Positions 42,332 to 50,194 of a stretch of 64,000 nt of DNA are shown here, one piece after another. Under the pieces are notes generated by a model. The model did no database searches, had not been told where the DNA came from, and was given only the letters and a program-made list of their open reading frames with translations. Each line of letters starts with the position of its first letter. Within the stretch, counting starts at the first letter, position 1. Source of the stretch: Empedobacter falsenii (GTDB lineage: Bacteria; Bacteroidota; Bacteroidia; Flavobacteriales; Weeksellaceae); assembly GCF_013488205.1 (NCBI RefSeq), contig NZ_CP040908.1, forward strand, positions 124,001-188,000, read 5' to 3'. Position numbers and translations under genes: made by a program.

Positions 42332-44083
42332 TTAGGATTGTTGAATTTTTAGGTAAGAAAAAATTATTTCCAATATTGAAGAATCATCTAAACCAATCAT
42401 TTGTTCTAATTCAGAAATCGAAGCATGTTCGATAAATTCGTCTGGATATCCATTAATTGTGATATTCCCTTTGTAATGAATAGAATTTAAAAATTCTAAA
42501 ATTCCACTTCCAAAACCTCCTTTTTTTATTCCATCTTCAAAAGTTAGAATGGTAGAATATTTTAGTGAAATAGCTTTTAAGCGAGATTCATCCAAAGGTT
42601 TGATGAATGGAAAATCAATCAAAGCAACTTTTTCTTGAAGATTATTTTGGATGATAATTTCCTCAATTCGAGAACTAATTAATCCAGTTGAAAGAATCGC
42701 TAATTTATTTCCTTCAAAAATAATTTCAGATTGACCGATTTCTATTTTTTCGACTTTAGAATCACTTATTTGGATATTATTTTTTGGATAACGAATCGCA
42801 AAAGGTTGAGTTGTAAACTGCGCTGTGTACAATAAATTTTTGAAATCTTTTTCGTTTCGAGGCGAAGACACAATCATATTCGGAATTTCGCGCAAATACG
42901 CAATATCAAAATAACCATGATGCGTTGCGCCATCTGTACCAACGAATCCTGCACGATCAATACAAAATACAACAGGCAGATTCTGTAACGCTACATCGTG
43001 AATGACTTGGTCGTACGCACGTTGTAAAAATGTCGAATAAATCACACAATACGGAATGGTATTTTGCGTCGCCAAACCAGCTGCAAACGTCACCGCATGT
43101 TGCTCAGCAATTCCGACATCAAAAACACGTTCAGGAAAATCTTGATGACATTTTACCAAATTACTTCCTGTTAACATCGCAGGTGTTATTGCAACGATTT
43201 GTGAATTTTCTTCAAGTAATTGATGCATGGTTTCACCAAAAACATCTTGATACGATTTTTCTTTTTTCTTCGATTTTATTTCGCCCGTTTCTTTATCAAA
43301 CAAACCTGGAGCATGCCATTTTACTTGATCGATTTCGGCTTGTTCGTAACCTTTTCCTTTTATTGTTTTGATGTGTAAAACTTTCGGACCTTTGATTGAA
43401 TCAGTTTTATTGAAAGCATTCAATAATTCATCAAAATTGTGTCCATCAATTGTTCCAATAAAATTTAAACCGAAATTGGTAAAGATATTTTCGGATTGAT
43501 TTTCTAATGATTTAAAATGTTTTTTCAAACCACCAACCGAAGGATCAATTCCGATATCATTATCATTCAAAATCACTAAAACATCCAAATCTGTCGATCC
43601 AAGATGATTTAATGCTTCTAAACTCATTCCAGAAGTAATCGATGCATCACCAATAATTGCAATGTGTTTTCTATTGATTTGATTAATTTTATCCGCAGTT
43701 GCCATCCCAACAATTGCTGAAATAGAGGTAGAAGAATGTCCCGTTCCAAATGTATCAAACTCACTTTCTATACGTGTAGGAAAACCGGAAATACCATCTT
43801 TTTGACGAAGTGAATCGAAAATTTTTTGACGACCTGTCAAAATTTTATGTGGATAACATTGATGACCTACATCCCAAATTAACAAATCCTTAGGTGTATT
43901 GTAGTGATAATGTAATGCAATCGTTAATTCAATCACACCCAAACTAGCACCTAAATGTCCTGGTTTTACACTCAAAGTATCCAAAATAAACTCGCGCATC
44001 TCGTGAGCTAAAGCAGTTAATTGAGACGCTTCAAAAGTCCTAAGTTCCTTAGGATGATTGATTTTTGAAAGTAGATTATCCAT
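42332..44083 (-). CDS. dxs: 1-deoxy-D-xylulose-5-phosphate synthase
   Basis: Dxs condenses pyruvate with glyceraldehyde-3-phosphate using thiamine diphosphate, the entry to the non-mevalonate isoprenoid pathway. The 583-residue protein has KPGHLGASLGVIELTIALHYHYNTP near residue 40, DVGHQCYPHKILTGR near 69, the ThDP/Mg motif GDASITSGMSLEALNHLG near 142 with NDNDIGI near 172, IAEQHAVTFAAGLA near 328 and the HDVALQNLPVVFCIDRAG segment near 365. It is about 35 residues shorter than the E. coli enzyme without a missing core motif. A TAATTTTG box lies 10 bases before the ATG. It diverges from DUF3109. Confidence 0.95.
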   Translation of the reverse strand: MDNLLSKINHPKELRTFEASQLTALAHEMREFILDTLSVKPGHLGASLGVIELTIALHYHYNTPKDLLIWDVGHQCYPHKILTGRQKIFDSLRQKDGISGFPTRIESEFDTFGTGHSSTSISAIVGMATADKINQINRKHIAIIGDASITSGMSLEALNHLGSTDLDVLVILNDNDIGIDPSVGGLKKHFKSLENQSENIFTNFGLNFIGTIDGHNFDELLNAFNKTDSIKGPKVLHIKTIKGKGYEQAEIDQVKWHAPGLFDKETGEIKSKKKEKSYQDVFGETMHQLLEENSQIVAITPAMLTGSNLVKCHQDFPERVFDVGIAEQHAVTFAAGLATQNTIPYCVIYSTFLQRAYDQVIHDVALQNLPVVFCIDRAGFVGTDGATHHGYFDIAYLREIPNMIVSSPRNEKDFKNLLYTAQFTTQPFAIRYPKNNIQISDSKVEKIEIGQSEIIFEGNKLAILSTGLISSRIEEIIIQNNLQEKVALIDFPFIKPLDESRLKAISLKYSTILTFEDGIKKGGFGSGILEFLNSIHYKGNITINGYPDEFIEHASISELEQMIGLDDSSILEIIFSYLKIQQS

Positions 44084-44093
44084 TATTCTTTTA

Positions 44094-44101
44094 CAAAATT
44101 A
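44094..44101 (-). promoter_or_regulatory. Promoter -7 box of dxs
   Basis: TAATTTTG on the minus strand matches TAnnTTTG and ends 10 bases before the dxs ATG. It is distinct from the divergent DUF3109 promoter 23 bases away. Confidence 0.45.
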
Positions 44102-44123
44102 CATTTTTCTGAGGAATTTTCCG

Positions 44124-44131
44124 TACCTTTG
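44124..44131 (+). promoter_or_regulatory. Promoter -7 box of the DUF3109 gene
   Basis: TACCTTTG matches TAnnTTTG. Initiation would fall within the following inverted repeat at 44132-44157. Confidence 0.55.
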
Positions 44132-44157
44132 CATGTTACAAAATTTAATGTAACATG
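44132..44157. repeat. Perfect inverted repeat overlapping promoter and start codon of DUF3109
   Basis: CATGTTACA (44132-44140) and TGTAACATG (44149-44157) are perfect 9-bp arms separated by 8 bases. The left arm abuts the TACCTTTG box and the right arm contains the ATG at 44155. Position and symmetry suit a repressor operator or an RNA hairpin that hides the start codon. Confidence 0.65.
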
Positions 44158-44733
44158 TTCCAAATAGGAAAAACCCTTGTATCTGAAGAACTACTAAATA
44201 AAGATTTTGTTTGTAATCTGAACAAATGTAAAGGGATTTGTTGTGTAGAAGGTGACGCAGGAGCGCCTTTGAATGATGACGAACTAACTGTATTAGACGA
44301 TATTTATGAAGATGTAAAACCTTATTTGCGTCCCGAAGGAATTGCGGTGATTGAGCAAGAAGGTAAGTACACAATGGATACTGATGGCGATTGGGTAACT
44401 CCATTAGTCAATAATCGCGAATGTGCTTATTTAGTTTTCGAAGAAAATGGTTTTTCAAAATGTGGAATTGAAAAAGCATACGAAGACGGAAAAGTCGATT
44501 ACAAAAAACCGATTTCTTGTCATTTGTATCCAGTTCGTGTTAAGGAATATTCAAATTTCACTTCTGTTAACTATGATGTATGGGATATCTGCTCGGATGC
44601 TTGTACCTTAGGAAAAGAATTGAAAGTGAATGTTGCAACATTTGCAAAAGATTCGTTAGTCCGAAAATTTGGACAAGAATGGTACGATGAATTAATGGCC
44701 ATTCAACAAGAATTAAACAACCAAAAAAAGTAA
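44155..44733 (+). CDS. DUF3109 family cysteine-rich protein
   Basis: The 192-residue protein begins MFQIGKTLVSEELLNKDFVC, as usual for DUF3109, and has eight or so conserved cysteines: CNLNKCKGICC (residues 20-30) followed by EGDAGAPL, ECAYLVF near 89, CGIEKAY near 101, SCHLYPVRV near 122 and DICSDACTLGKE near 143. The spacing resembles YkgJ-like zinc/iron-chelating proteins, so a metal or Fe-S site is likely, but no reaction is known. The gene lies 11 bases before the large unknown gene at 44745 and its start codon sits in an inverted repeat. Confidence 0.85.
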   Translation: MFQIGKTLVSEELLNKDFVCNLNKCKGICCVEGDAGAPLNDDELTVLDDIYEDVKPYLRPEGIAVIEQEGKYTMDTDGDWVTPLVNNRECAYLVFEENGFSKCGIEKAYEDGKVDYKKPISCHLYPVRVKEYSNFTSVNYDVWDICSDACTLGKELKVNVATFAKDSLVRKFGQEWYDELMAIQQELNNQKK

Positions 44734-44744
44734 AAAAAATTATT

Positions 44745-46406
44745 ATGTCAATAACAAGAGCAAGAAGATCTACTGACGCTATTGAAAGATTATATATCTC
44801 TATGCGTCATTTATTTCATAGAGGAGTGTACCGTCCATCTGGTGCACCTGGAAAAATATTAAGAAATTTATTATTCGAAATTAATCCAGAAATCTACGGA
44901 TCAATGACAGATCCAAACAAAGTAGAATTAAGTGGATTAATGTATGTTTTAGATCGTTTACCAGAAGGAATCGTAGAAACGCCTTATGTGTCTTTTACAT
45001 CTGACGAAGGCTATGATCGTTCTATTTTCACGCCAATTATTCCTGCAAAACGTCGTCGTTTTTGTTATAGAATTGATGATGATCAAATGAATATCGAAAT
45101 TTCTCGCGGTCGTTCTGATATTTATGATGTGTTGACGCACTTAACGTTTTTATACAATGAGGCGGATAAAATCAGAAATAGAGCATTCAGTAACGAAACA
45201 CTTTCTAAAAGTAGAGCGTGGGAATTTATTGAAAATGTTGTATTCAATGAAGTTGAAATTTCTCGAAAAGAACGTGAAGTTGCTTTGATGCATTTATCAA
45301 CTATTTTAGGAAGAACGTTTGAAGAAACACAAGAAATTCATCATTATTTCAGTAAAGCAGACGATAAAGATTATTTTTTCCGTGTAGTTTATTGGATGGG
45401 TTACACAAGTCAACAAGATCGTATCGGAACTAAGAAACGTGAAATTACATTTACATCAACTTTACGTGAATCGATAGGTCACCATATGATTGGAGAAAAA
45501 TGGGCGAATGAAATCAAACGTGTATTATTCGAAAATAATCTTCAAGATAAAAACATTCATATCATTTCTGCTAATATGCACAGTGTTTCGAACATGTTGT
45601 ATGCATATGATGGATTGAAAAGAAAATACAAAAATGATGGAGTAGAAATTTACGAAGATTTGAGTGCGGCAAACAACAAAATGTTGCGCGATTCGTTAAA
45701 TGAATACACTCAACAAAATGGTTTAGTTTATATCAAAGATCAATCAGGAACAAATATCGATGTTCAAATTATTGATTTATCGAAAGTAAACATTGCCAAT
45801 TCTGCGTTTTCTTATGCAAAAGATAAGAACAATGAGGTGATTATTGTGATGGATTATGCTTTTGGTGAGCAAGCATTTGAAGCGATGGATGAGTTGTTGA
45901 AACCATACAAAGTTGGAGATGTAAAATTCAAAATGAATGTAAAATCTGTTGCGATTATGGGTAAAGCCGGAATTTTAGAAGGAAATAAAGGTGATATTAT
46001 GATTGCTACAGCGCATGTTTTCGAAGGAACTACAGATAATTATGTTTTTGATAACGAATTAACTGCTGCAGATTTCGAAGGTCAAGGTTTAGGTGTTTAC
46101 GAAGGACCAATGATTTCGGTTTTAGGAACATCGTTGCAAAATAAAGACGTTTTAGAATATTTCAAAAATTCGTCTTTCCAAGCGATTGGATTAGAAATGG
46201 AAGGTGCGCATTACCAAAAAGCAATTCAGGTTGCATCAAAAATTAGACATCATATTGATAGAGATGTCAAAGTAATGTATGCATATTACGCTTCAGATAA
46301 TCCGTTAGAAACAGGAAGTACATTGGCTTCTGGTGGTTTAGGATTAACAGGTGTAAAACCAACATATCTAATCACACAAAAGATATTAGAAAAAATTATT
46401 AAATAA
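44745..46406 (+). CDS. Uncharacterised 553-residue protein with phosphorylase-like C-terminal region
   Basis: I recognise this as a conserved but uncharacterised Bacteroidota protein (I believe in the DUF6909 group). No signal or membrane helix is present. The N-terminal half is basic and helical (MSITRARRSTDAIERLYISMRHLF, later EVEISRKEREVALMHLSTILGRTFEET). The C-terminal half, from about residue 360, resembles the nucleoside phosphorylase / AMP nucleosidase fold: VIIVMDYAFGEQAFEAM, SVAIMGKAGILEGNKGDIMIAT, then GLEMEGAHYQKAIQVASKI near 485, close to the EMEGA motif that binds ribose in that superfamily, and YYASDNPLETGSTLASGG. A nucleotide or nucleoside substrate is possible but unproven. 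Co-transcribed with DUF3109 and the downstream oxidoreductase (5 bases). Confidence 0.75.
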   Translation: MSITRARRSTDAIERLYISMRHLFHRGVYRPSGAPGKILRNLLFEINPEIYGSMTDPNKVELSGLMYVLDRLPEGIVETPYVSFTSDEGYDRSIFTPIIPAKRRRFCYRIDDDQMNIEISRGRSDIYDVLTHLTFLYNEADKIRNRAFSNETLSKSRAWEFIENVVFNEVEISRKEREVALMHLSTILGRTFEETQEIHHYFSKADDKDYFFRVVYWMGYTSQQDRIGTKKREITFTSTLRESIGHHMIGEKWANEIKRVLFENNLQDKNIHIISANMHSVSNMLYAYDGLKRKYKNDGVEIYEDLSAANNKMLRDSLNEYTQQNGLVYIKDQSGTNIDVQIIDLSKVNIANSAFSYAKDKNNEVIIVMDYAFGEQAFEAMDELLKPYKVGDVKFKMNVKSVAIMGKAGILEGNKGDIMIATAHVFEGTTDNYVFDNELTAADFEGQGLGVYEGPMISVLGTSLQNKDVLEYFKNSSFQAIGLEMEGAHYQKAIQVASKIRHHIDRDVKVMYAYYASDNPLETGSTLASGGLGLTGVKPTYLITQKILEKIIK

Positions 46407-46411
46407 ATTCA

Positions 46412-47416
46412 ATGAAGAATTTTTCCATTTTAGGCTACGGTCATATTGGACGTGTACATCAACAAGCGATAGAGGAAACGGAAAACGCGCAATTAATTTC
46501 GGTGATTGATTTCAATTTACCAGAAGATTTGCCTTTCAAAGGTTATTCAACACTTGAAAGTTTTCTGAATGAAGATCAAGAAACGGATGTTGTTGTGATT
46601 GCTACGCCAAATGGTTTACACCGCGAACATGCGATTCGTTGTTTAAAAGCTGGGAAAAATGTTTTGATTGAAAAACCAATTGCATTAACAGTAGAAGATG
46701 CAAAAGAAATATTGAAAGTTGCGGAAGAGAAAAATCTTAGAGTTTTTACGTCGATGCAACTTCGTTTTTCTCCAGTTGTGCAATATGTAAAGAATTTGAT
46801 TGACAATAATTCGTTAGGAAAAGTTTTCATGGTGAATATTAATTGCTATTGGAATCGTAATAAGAATTATTATAAGTTGCGTGAATGGCACGGAAACCAA
46901 GAAATGGACGGAGGTGTTTTATTTACTCAATTTTCACATTTTGTTGATATCATGAATTTTTGGTTTGATGAGGTAATTTGTACAAATTCAAAAAGTTTCA
47001 ATTTTACGCATCAAGAAGTGACAGAATTTGATGATTCGGGTTGTGTTGATTTTACTGCTGATGGAGCAATCGGACATATGATTTATACAACATCAGTTTT
47101 CAATAAAAATTTCGAAAGTAATATCACGCTTATTGCTGAAAAAGGAACAATTAAGATTGGAGATCAATATCTTAATCAAATGATTTATTCTGATTTAAAA
47201 AATGTGTGTTGTTCAAACAAAATTTCTACTGAACAAAAGAATTTTCATCCCAACGCCATTGCTGAAATTTCTGATGCGTTAATCCGTCATAATGAATCTT
47301 TGTTAGATGGAAAATATGCTGTAAATTTAGTCAAGTTTATTTCGGATGCGAATCATTTGGCAACAGAAAATAAACAAGAACTTAAAACAGAGAACTATGA
47401 AATTTCACACTCGTAA
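46412..47416 (+). CDS. Gfo/Idh/MocA family NAD(P)-dependent oxidoreductase
   Basis: The 334-residue protein has an N-terminal Rossmann fold (SILGYGHIGRVHQQAIEE, residues 4-21), the family EKPIALT motif near residue 88 (catalytic Lys), and a C-terminal alpha/beta domain with WHGNQEMDGGVLFTQFSHFVDIMNFWF near 155-181, supplying the usual GGG-like and His segments. Similar proteins oxidise nucleotide sugars (WlbA/WbpB type) or free sugars; the exact substrate cannot be told. It is 5 bases after the unknown protein and its end overlaps the thioesterase gene by 20 bases, so it belongs to the DUF3109 operon. Confidence 0.85.
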   Translation: MKNFSILGYGHIGRVHQQAIEETENAQLISVIDFNLPEDLPFKGYSTLESFLNEDQETDVVVIATPNGLHREHAIRCLKAGKNVLIEKPIALTVEDAKEILKVAEEKNLRVFTSMQLRFSPVVQYVKNLIDNNSLGKVFMVNINCYWNRNKNYYKLREWHGNQEMDGGVLFTQFSHFVDIMNFWFDEVICTNSKSFNFTHQEVTEFDDSGCVDFTADGAIGHMIYTTSVFNKNFESNITLIAEKGTIKIGDQYLNQMIYSDLKNVCCSNKISTEQKNFHPNAIAEISDALIRHNESLLDGKYAVNLVKFISDANHLATENKQELKTENYEISHS

Positions 47417-47792
47417 ATGGGTAAAACCGGAAGATCTTAATCCAAATAAAACACTTTTTGGAGGAAAGCTTTTGGCTTGGATTGATGAAGAAGCGGCGTT
47501 ATATAGCATTGTGCAATTAGAAAATTCGCATGTTGTAACCAAATATATGTCTGAAATCAACTTTATGGCTTCGGCTCGTGAAGGTGATATTGTGGAAATA
47601 GGAATTGAGGTGGTGAAATTTGGAACAACTTCATTGGTTTTACAATGTGAAGTACGTAACAAAATGACGCATGAAACCATTATTACTGTCGATCGAATTA
47701 CGATGGTTAATTTAGACGCAGAAGGAAAACCTAAACCGCACGGGAAGACACAAATAGAATATGTGGTGGATCGTTTAGCTGGGAAAGGTTAA
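47397..47792 (+). CDS. Acyl-CoA thioesterase, hotdog fold
   Basis: This 131-residue protein begins at 47397 (MKFHTRKWVKPEDLN), overlapping the oxidoreductase by 20 bases; a longer frame from 47346 would overlap by 71. The hotdog signature is NPNKTLFGGKLLAWIDEEAALYSIVQ (residues 14-39), where the Asp/Glu of the long helix is catalytic in YciA/Acot-type enzymes, followed by NFMASAREGDIVEIGIEVV and the strand QCEVRNKMTHETIITV. It should hydrolyse acyl-CoA. A second family member converges on it from the other strand. Confidence 0.87.
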   Translation: MKFHTRKWVKPEDLNPNKTLFGGKLLAWIDEEAALYSIVQLENSHVVTKYMSEINFMASAREGDIVEIGIEVVKFGTTSLVLQCEVRNKMTHETIITVDRITMVNLDAEGKPKPHGKTQIEYVVDRLAGKG

Positions 47793-47806
47793 AAAATTAT
47801 ATCAAT

Positions 47807-47837
47807 AAAAAAGTCGAAACATTGTTTCGACTTTTTT
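47807..47837. terminator. Bidirectional terminator between the two thioesterase genes
   Basis: A 14-bp perfect stem (AAAAAAGTCGAAAC with its complement) with an ATT loop lies between the converging genes. Confidence 0.88.
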
Positions 47838-47840
47838 ATT

Positions 47841-48362
47841 TTATTCTGCTATAAATAACGATTTCAATTCGTGTGCGTCAGCAGGATTCATTCTTCCCGC
47901 CAAAATCAAACTTAATTGTTTACGACGCAAAGCAGCTTCATAACGTTCGATTTCTTGTTCAGATTCTGGAATTAATTCAGGAACTTGAACAGGTTTATTG
48001 TCATTATCAACGGCTACAAATGTGTAAATACCGCTATTTGTTTGGTTATAAACACAATTTTCATAATCGTAAACGTAAACATCAACATAAACTTCCATCG
48101 AAGAATTAAATGCGCGAGTTACCTTAGATTCTAACTTCACCGTACTTCCCATCGGAATCGGAATGTTAAACGCAACGTGATTGACACTTGCTGTTACAAC
48201 CAAAAAACTTCCACCATGCATTTTCGCAGAAATAGAAGAAATTCTGTCCATAGAAGCCAATAATTCGCCTCCGAACATGTTTCCTAAATTGTTGGTTTCA
48301 TTCGGTAAAACCAAGTTTGTCATTACTGCTAACGACTCTTTTGCTGTTTTTGCTTTCGCCAT
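47841..48362 (-). CDS. Acyl-CoA thioesterase, hotdog fold (second copy)
   Basis: The 173-residue protein (start chosen at 48362, MAKAKTAKESLAVM; a longer frame begins at 48395) has the hotdog motif LPNETNNLGNMFGGELLASMDRISSISAK with the conserved Asn and Asp, SVNHVAFNIPIPMGSTVKLESKV and a C-terminal helix ending in NPADAHELKSLFIAE. It is the Bacteroidota cytosolic acyl-CoA thioesterase type related to BFIT/ACOT. It shares the domain with its convergent neighbour but is about 40 residues longer; they are paralogues, not a recent duplication. Confidence 0.87.
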   Translation of the reverse strand: MAKAKTAKESLAVMTNLVLPNETNNLGNMFGGELLASMDRISSISAKMHGGSFLVVTASVNHVAFNIPIPMGSTVKLESKVTRAFNSSMEVYVDVYVYDYENCVYNQTNSGIYTFVAVDNDNKPVQVPELIPESEQEIERYEAALRRKQLSLILAGRMNPADAHELKSLFIAE

Positions 48363-48519
48363 AAACTTTTGTTTGTTGGATGCAAATTTCAACAAAATAT
48401 TCGAGTTTTGAAACAGTTATTATCGTTGTGTTAAGTGTTTGTAATTGAGTTTTTTATTAAATCAATAAAATTTTATAGTTAAAAAATGTTAATATAGATT
48501 ATTGTATTATTTCAAGTCT

Positions 48520-48527
48520 TACATTTG
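48520..48527 (+). promoter_or_regulatory. Promoter -7 box before the unknown secreted protein gene
   Basis: TACATTTG matches TAnnTTTG, 9 bases before the ATG at 48537. Confidence 0.5.
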
Positions 48528-48536
48528 AACAGAATT

Positions 48537-48938
48537 ATGAAAATGTTTATCACATACTTGCTATCTGCTTTGTTTCTGCTATTTTTTGCGGAAACTAAAG
48601 TGTTTGCGGGTACTCAACATTTTCAAGGAAATTTAACTTCACAGACGGTTGTTAATGATAATACACATATTTATCACGCAAGTAAAATTGTTGAGACGAA
48701 ATTTTCTAAAACTTCAAATTCAAATCAATTTCAAGAATTTAATCCAAGTATCGAAACGATTGATGATGATTTTCAGACATCAAACAAAATCGATTTAGAA
48801 ACTTGTATCAAACTATTAAGTGTCGTTCTGGTTTTAAACTTTATAATTCAAGGTTTAAGAAAGAAACACATCTTCTACAATAAAACCATCAAATTTTCGA
48901 GTTGTAAGTACATTTTGTTACGTACAATTAGAATTTGA
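48537..48938 (+). CDS. Unknown membrane-associated protein upstream of the RND operon
   Basis: I do not recognise this 133-residue protein. Start at 48537 (MKMFITYLLSALFLLFFAETKVFA), which gives a signal peptide or first helix; the frame extends to a TTG at 48525. A polar stretch rich in Asn/Ser/Thr follows, then a hydrophobic helix (CIKLLSVVLVLNFIIQGL, about residues 93-110) and a basic tail (RKKHIFYNKTIKFSSCKY). Predicted topology is two-span, or signal peptide plus one span. It lies ahead of the efflux operon in the same orientation, separated by 155 bases with an inverted repeat. Confidence in the gene is moderate and in any function nil. Confidence 0.55.
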   Translation: MKMFITYLLSALFLLFFAETKVFAGTQHFQGNLTSQTVVNDNTHIYHASKIVETKFSKTSNSNQFQEFNPSIETIDDDFQTSNKIDLETCIKLLSVVLVLNFIIQGLRKKHIFYNKTIKFSSCKYILLRTIRI

Positions 48939-48961
48939 TTGATTTCTTAAATTTAATAATT

Positions 48962-48978
48962 ACACTAAAAATTAGTGT
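48962..48978. repeat. Inverted repeat before the RND efflux operon
   Basis: ACACTAA and TTAGTGT form perfect 7-bp arms around AAA, 116 bases before the adaptor gene start. No T run follows. It could be a regulator site for the efflux genes. Confidence 0.4.
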
Positions 48979-49093
48979 TCAGTCCATGAATAGCTGAATG
49001 TTAGCCAATTTTTGTATGTAATATTTTTTGGTAAAACTACTTCTGCCAAGAAATCCATTTAATCAAATTTTACATTTAATAGTTAGAAGAATT

Positions 49094-50176
49094 ATGAAAA
49101 GAGTCGCATTATTTGTTGCTCTGAGTACTGTATTGTTGACAACAAGTTGTTCATCAAAAAAACAGGAAAAAGAAGAAGTGAAAGATTATCCAATCACAAC
49201 GCCAATCAAAATGGATACGATTGTAGATAAGGATTATGTTGCCCAAATTCAGTCGGTACGAAACATCGAAATTCGTGCGCAAGAAAAAGGTTATTTACAA
49301 AAAGTTTTTGTGGATGAAGGTCAACATGTACAAGCTGGTCAATTGTTGTTTCGCATTATGCCTTCGATGTATCAAGCCGAATATTTGAAATCAAAAGCTG
49401 AGGTAAAAGAGGCGCAAATTGAGTTGCAAAATTCAGCAACTTTGGCTGATAACAATGTCGTTTCTAAGAACGAAAAAGCTATTGCGCAAGCACGATTAGA
49501 AAAATCGAAAGCAGAAATGCAATTGGCTCAATTACATTTATCATTTACAGATATTCGTGCGCCATTTTCTGGAGTTATTGATAGAATTCCTATGAAATTG
49601 GGAAGCTTGATTGATGAAGGAATGTTATTAACAAATTTGTCTGATAACTCATCAATGTTTGCTTATTTCAACGTTTCTGAGCCAGAATATTTAGATTATC
49701 AAACAAATAGTCAAGATAGAGCGAGTAAACAAGTTTCGTTGATTATGGCAAATAATAAACCTTTACCAGAAAAAGGTTTGGTAGAAACGATAGAAGGAGA
49801 GTTTAACAACGAAACAGGAAATATTGCGTTTCGTGCACGTTTTGCAAATCCAAATCATTTGTTGAGAAATGGTGAAACGGGGAAAGTAAAAATGACGGTT
49901 CCGTTACATGATGCTTTATTAATTCCACAAAAAGCAACTTACGAAATTCAAGATAAAACCTATGTTTTTGTAGTCGATAAAAATGGTGTTGTGAAATCAA
50001 GAAATATCACGATTGGTTTAGAAATGCCTGATGTTTATGTGGTAGAAAGCGGACTTTCGGAGAAAGATAATATTTTGTTAGAGGGTGTTCAGAAAGTGAA
50101 AGATGATGATAAAATCAAAACGAAATTTATTGCACCTAGAAAAGTTCTTTCATCGTTAAAATTAAAATCAAACTAA
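49094..50176 (+). CDS. RND efflux periplasmic adaptor (membrane fusion protein), lipoprotein
   Basis: The 360-residue AcrA/MexA-type adaptor links inner-membrane pump and outer-membrane channel. I chose the ATG at 49094 because it begins a lipoprotein signal ending TTSC (Cys about 17-18); an upstream frame from 49028 adds residues ahead of the signal. Family features are VRNIEIRAQEKGYLQKVFVDEGQHVQAGQLLFRI (lipoyl half, residues 55-90), a helical hairpin with QARLEKSKAEMQLAQLHL, and FTDIRAPFSGVIDR near 155. It leads a three-gene operon with pump and channel, 18 bases from the pump. Confidence 0.92.
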   Translation: MKRVALFVALSTVLLTTSCSSKKQEKEEVKDYPITTPIKMDTIVDKDYVAQIQSVRNIEIRAQEKGYLQKVFVDEGQHVQAGQLLFRIMPSMYQAEYLKSKAEVKEAQIELQNSATLADNNVVSKNEKAIAQARLEKSKAEMQLAQLHLSFTDIRAPFSGVIDRIPMKLGSLIDEGMLLTNLSDNSSMFAYFNVSEPEYLDYQTNSQDRASKQVSLIMANNKPLPEKGLVETIEGEFNNETGNIAFRARFANPNHLLRNGETGKVKMTVPLHDALLIPQKATYEIQDKTYVFVVDKNGVVKSRNITIGLEMPDVYVVESGLSEKDNILLEGVQKVKDDDKIKTKFIAPRKVLSSLKLKSN

Positions 50177-50194
50177 TCTAAAAAAATCAAAGTT

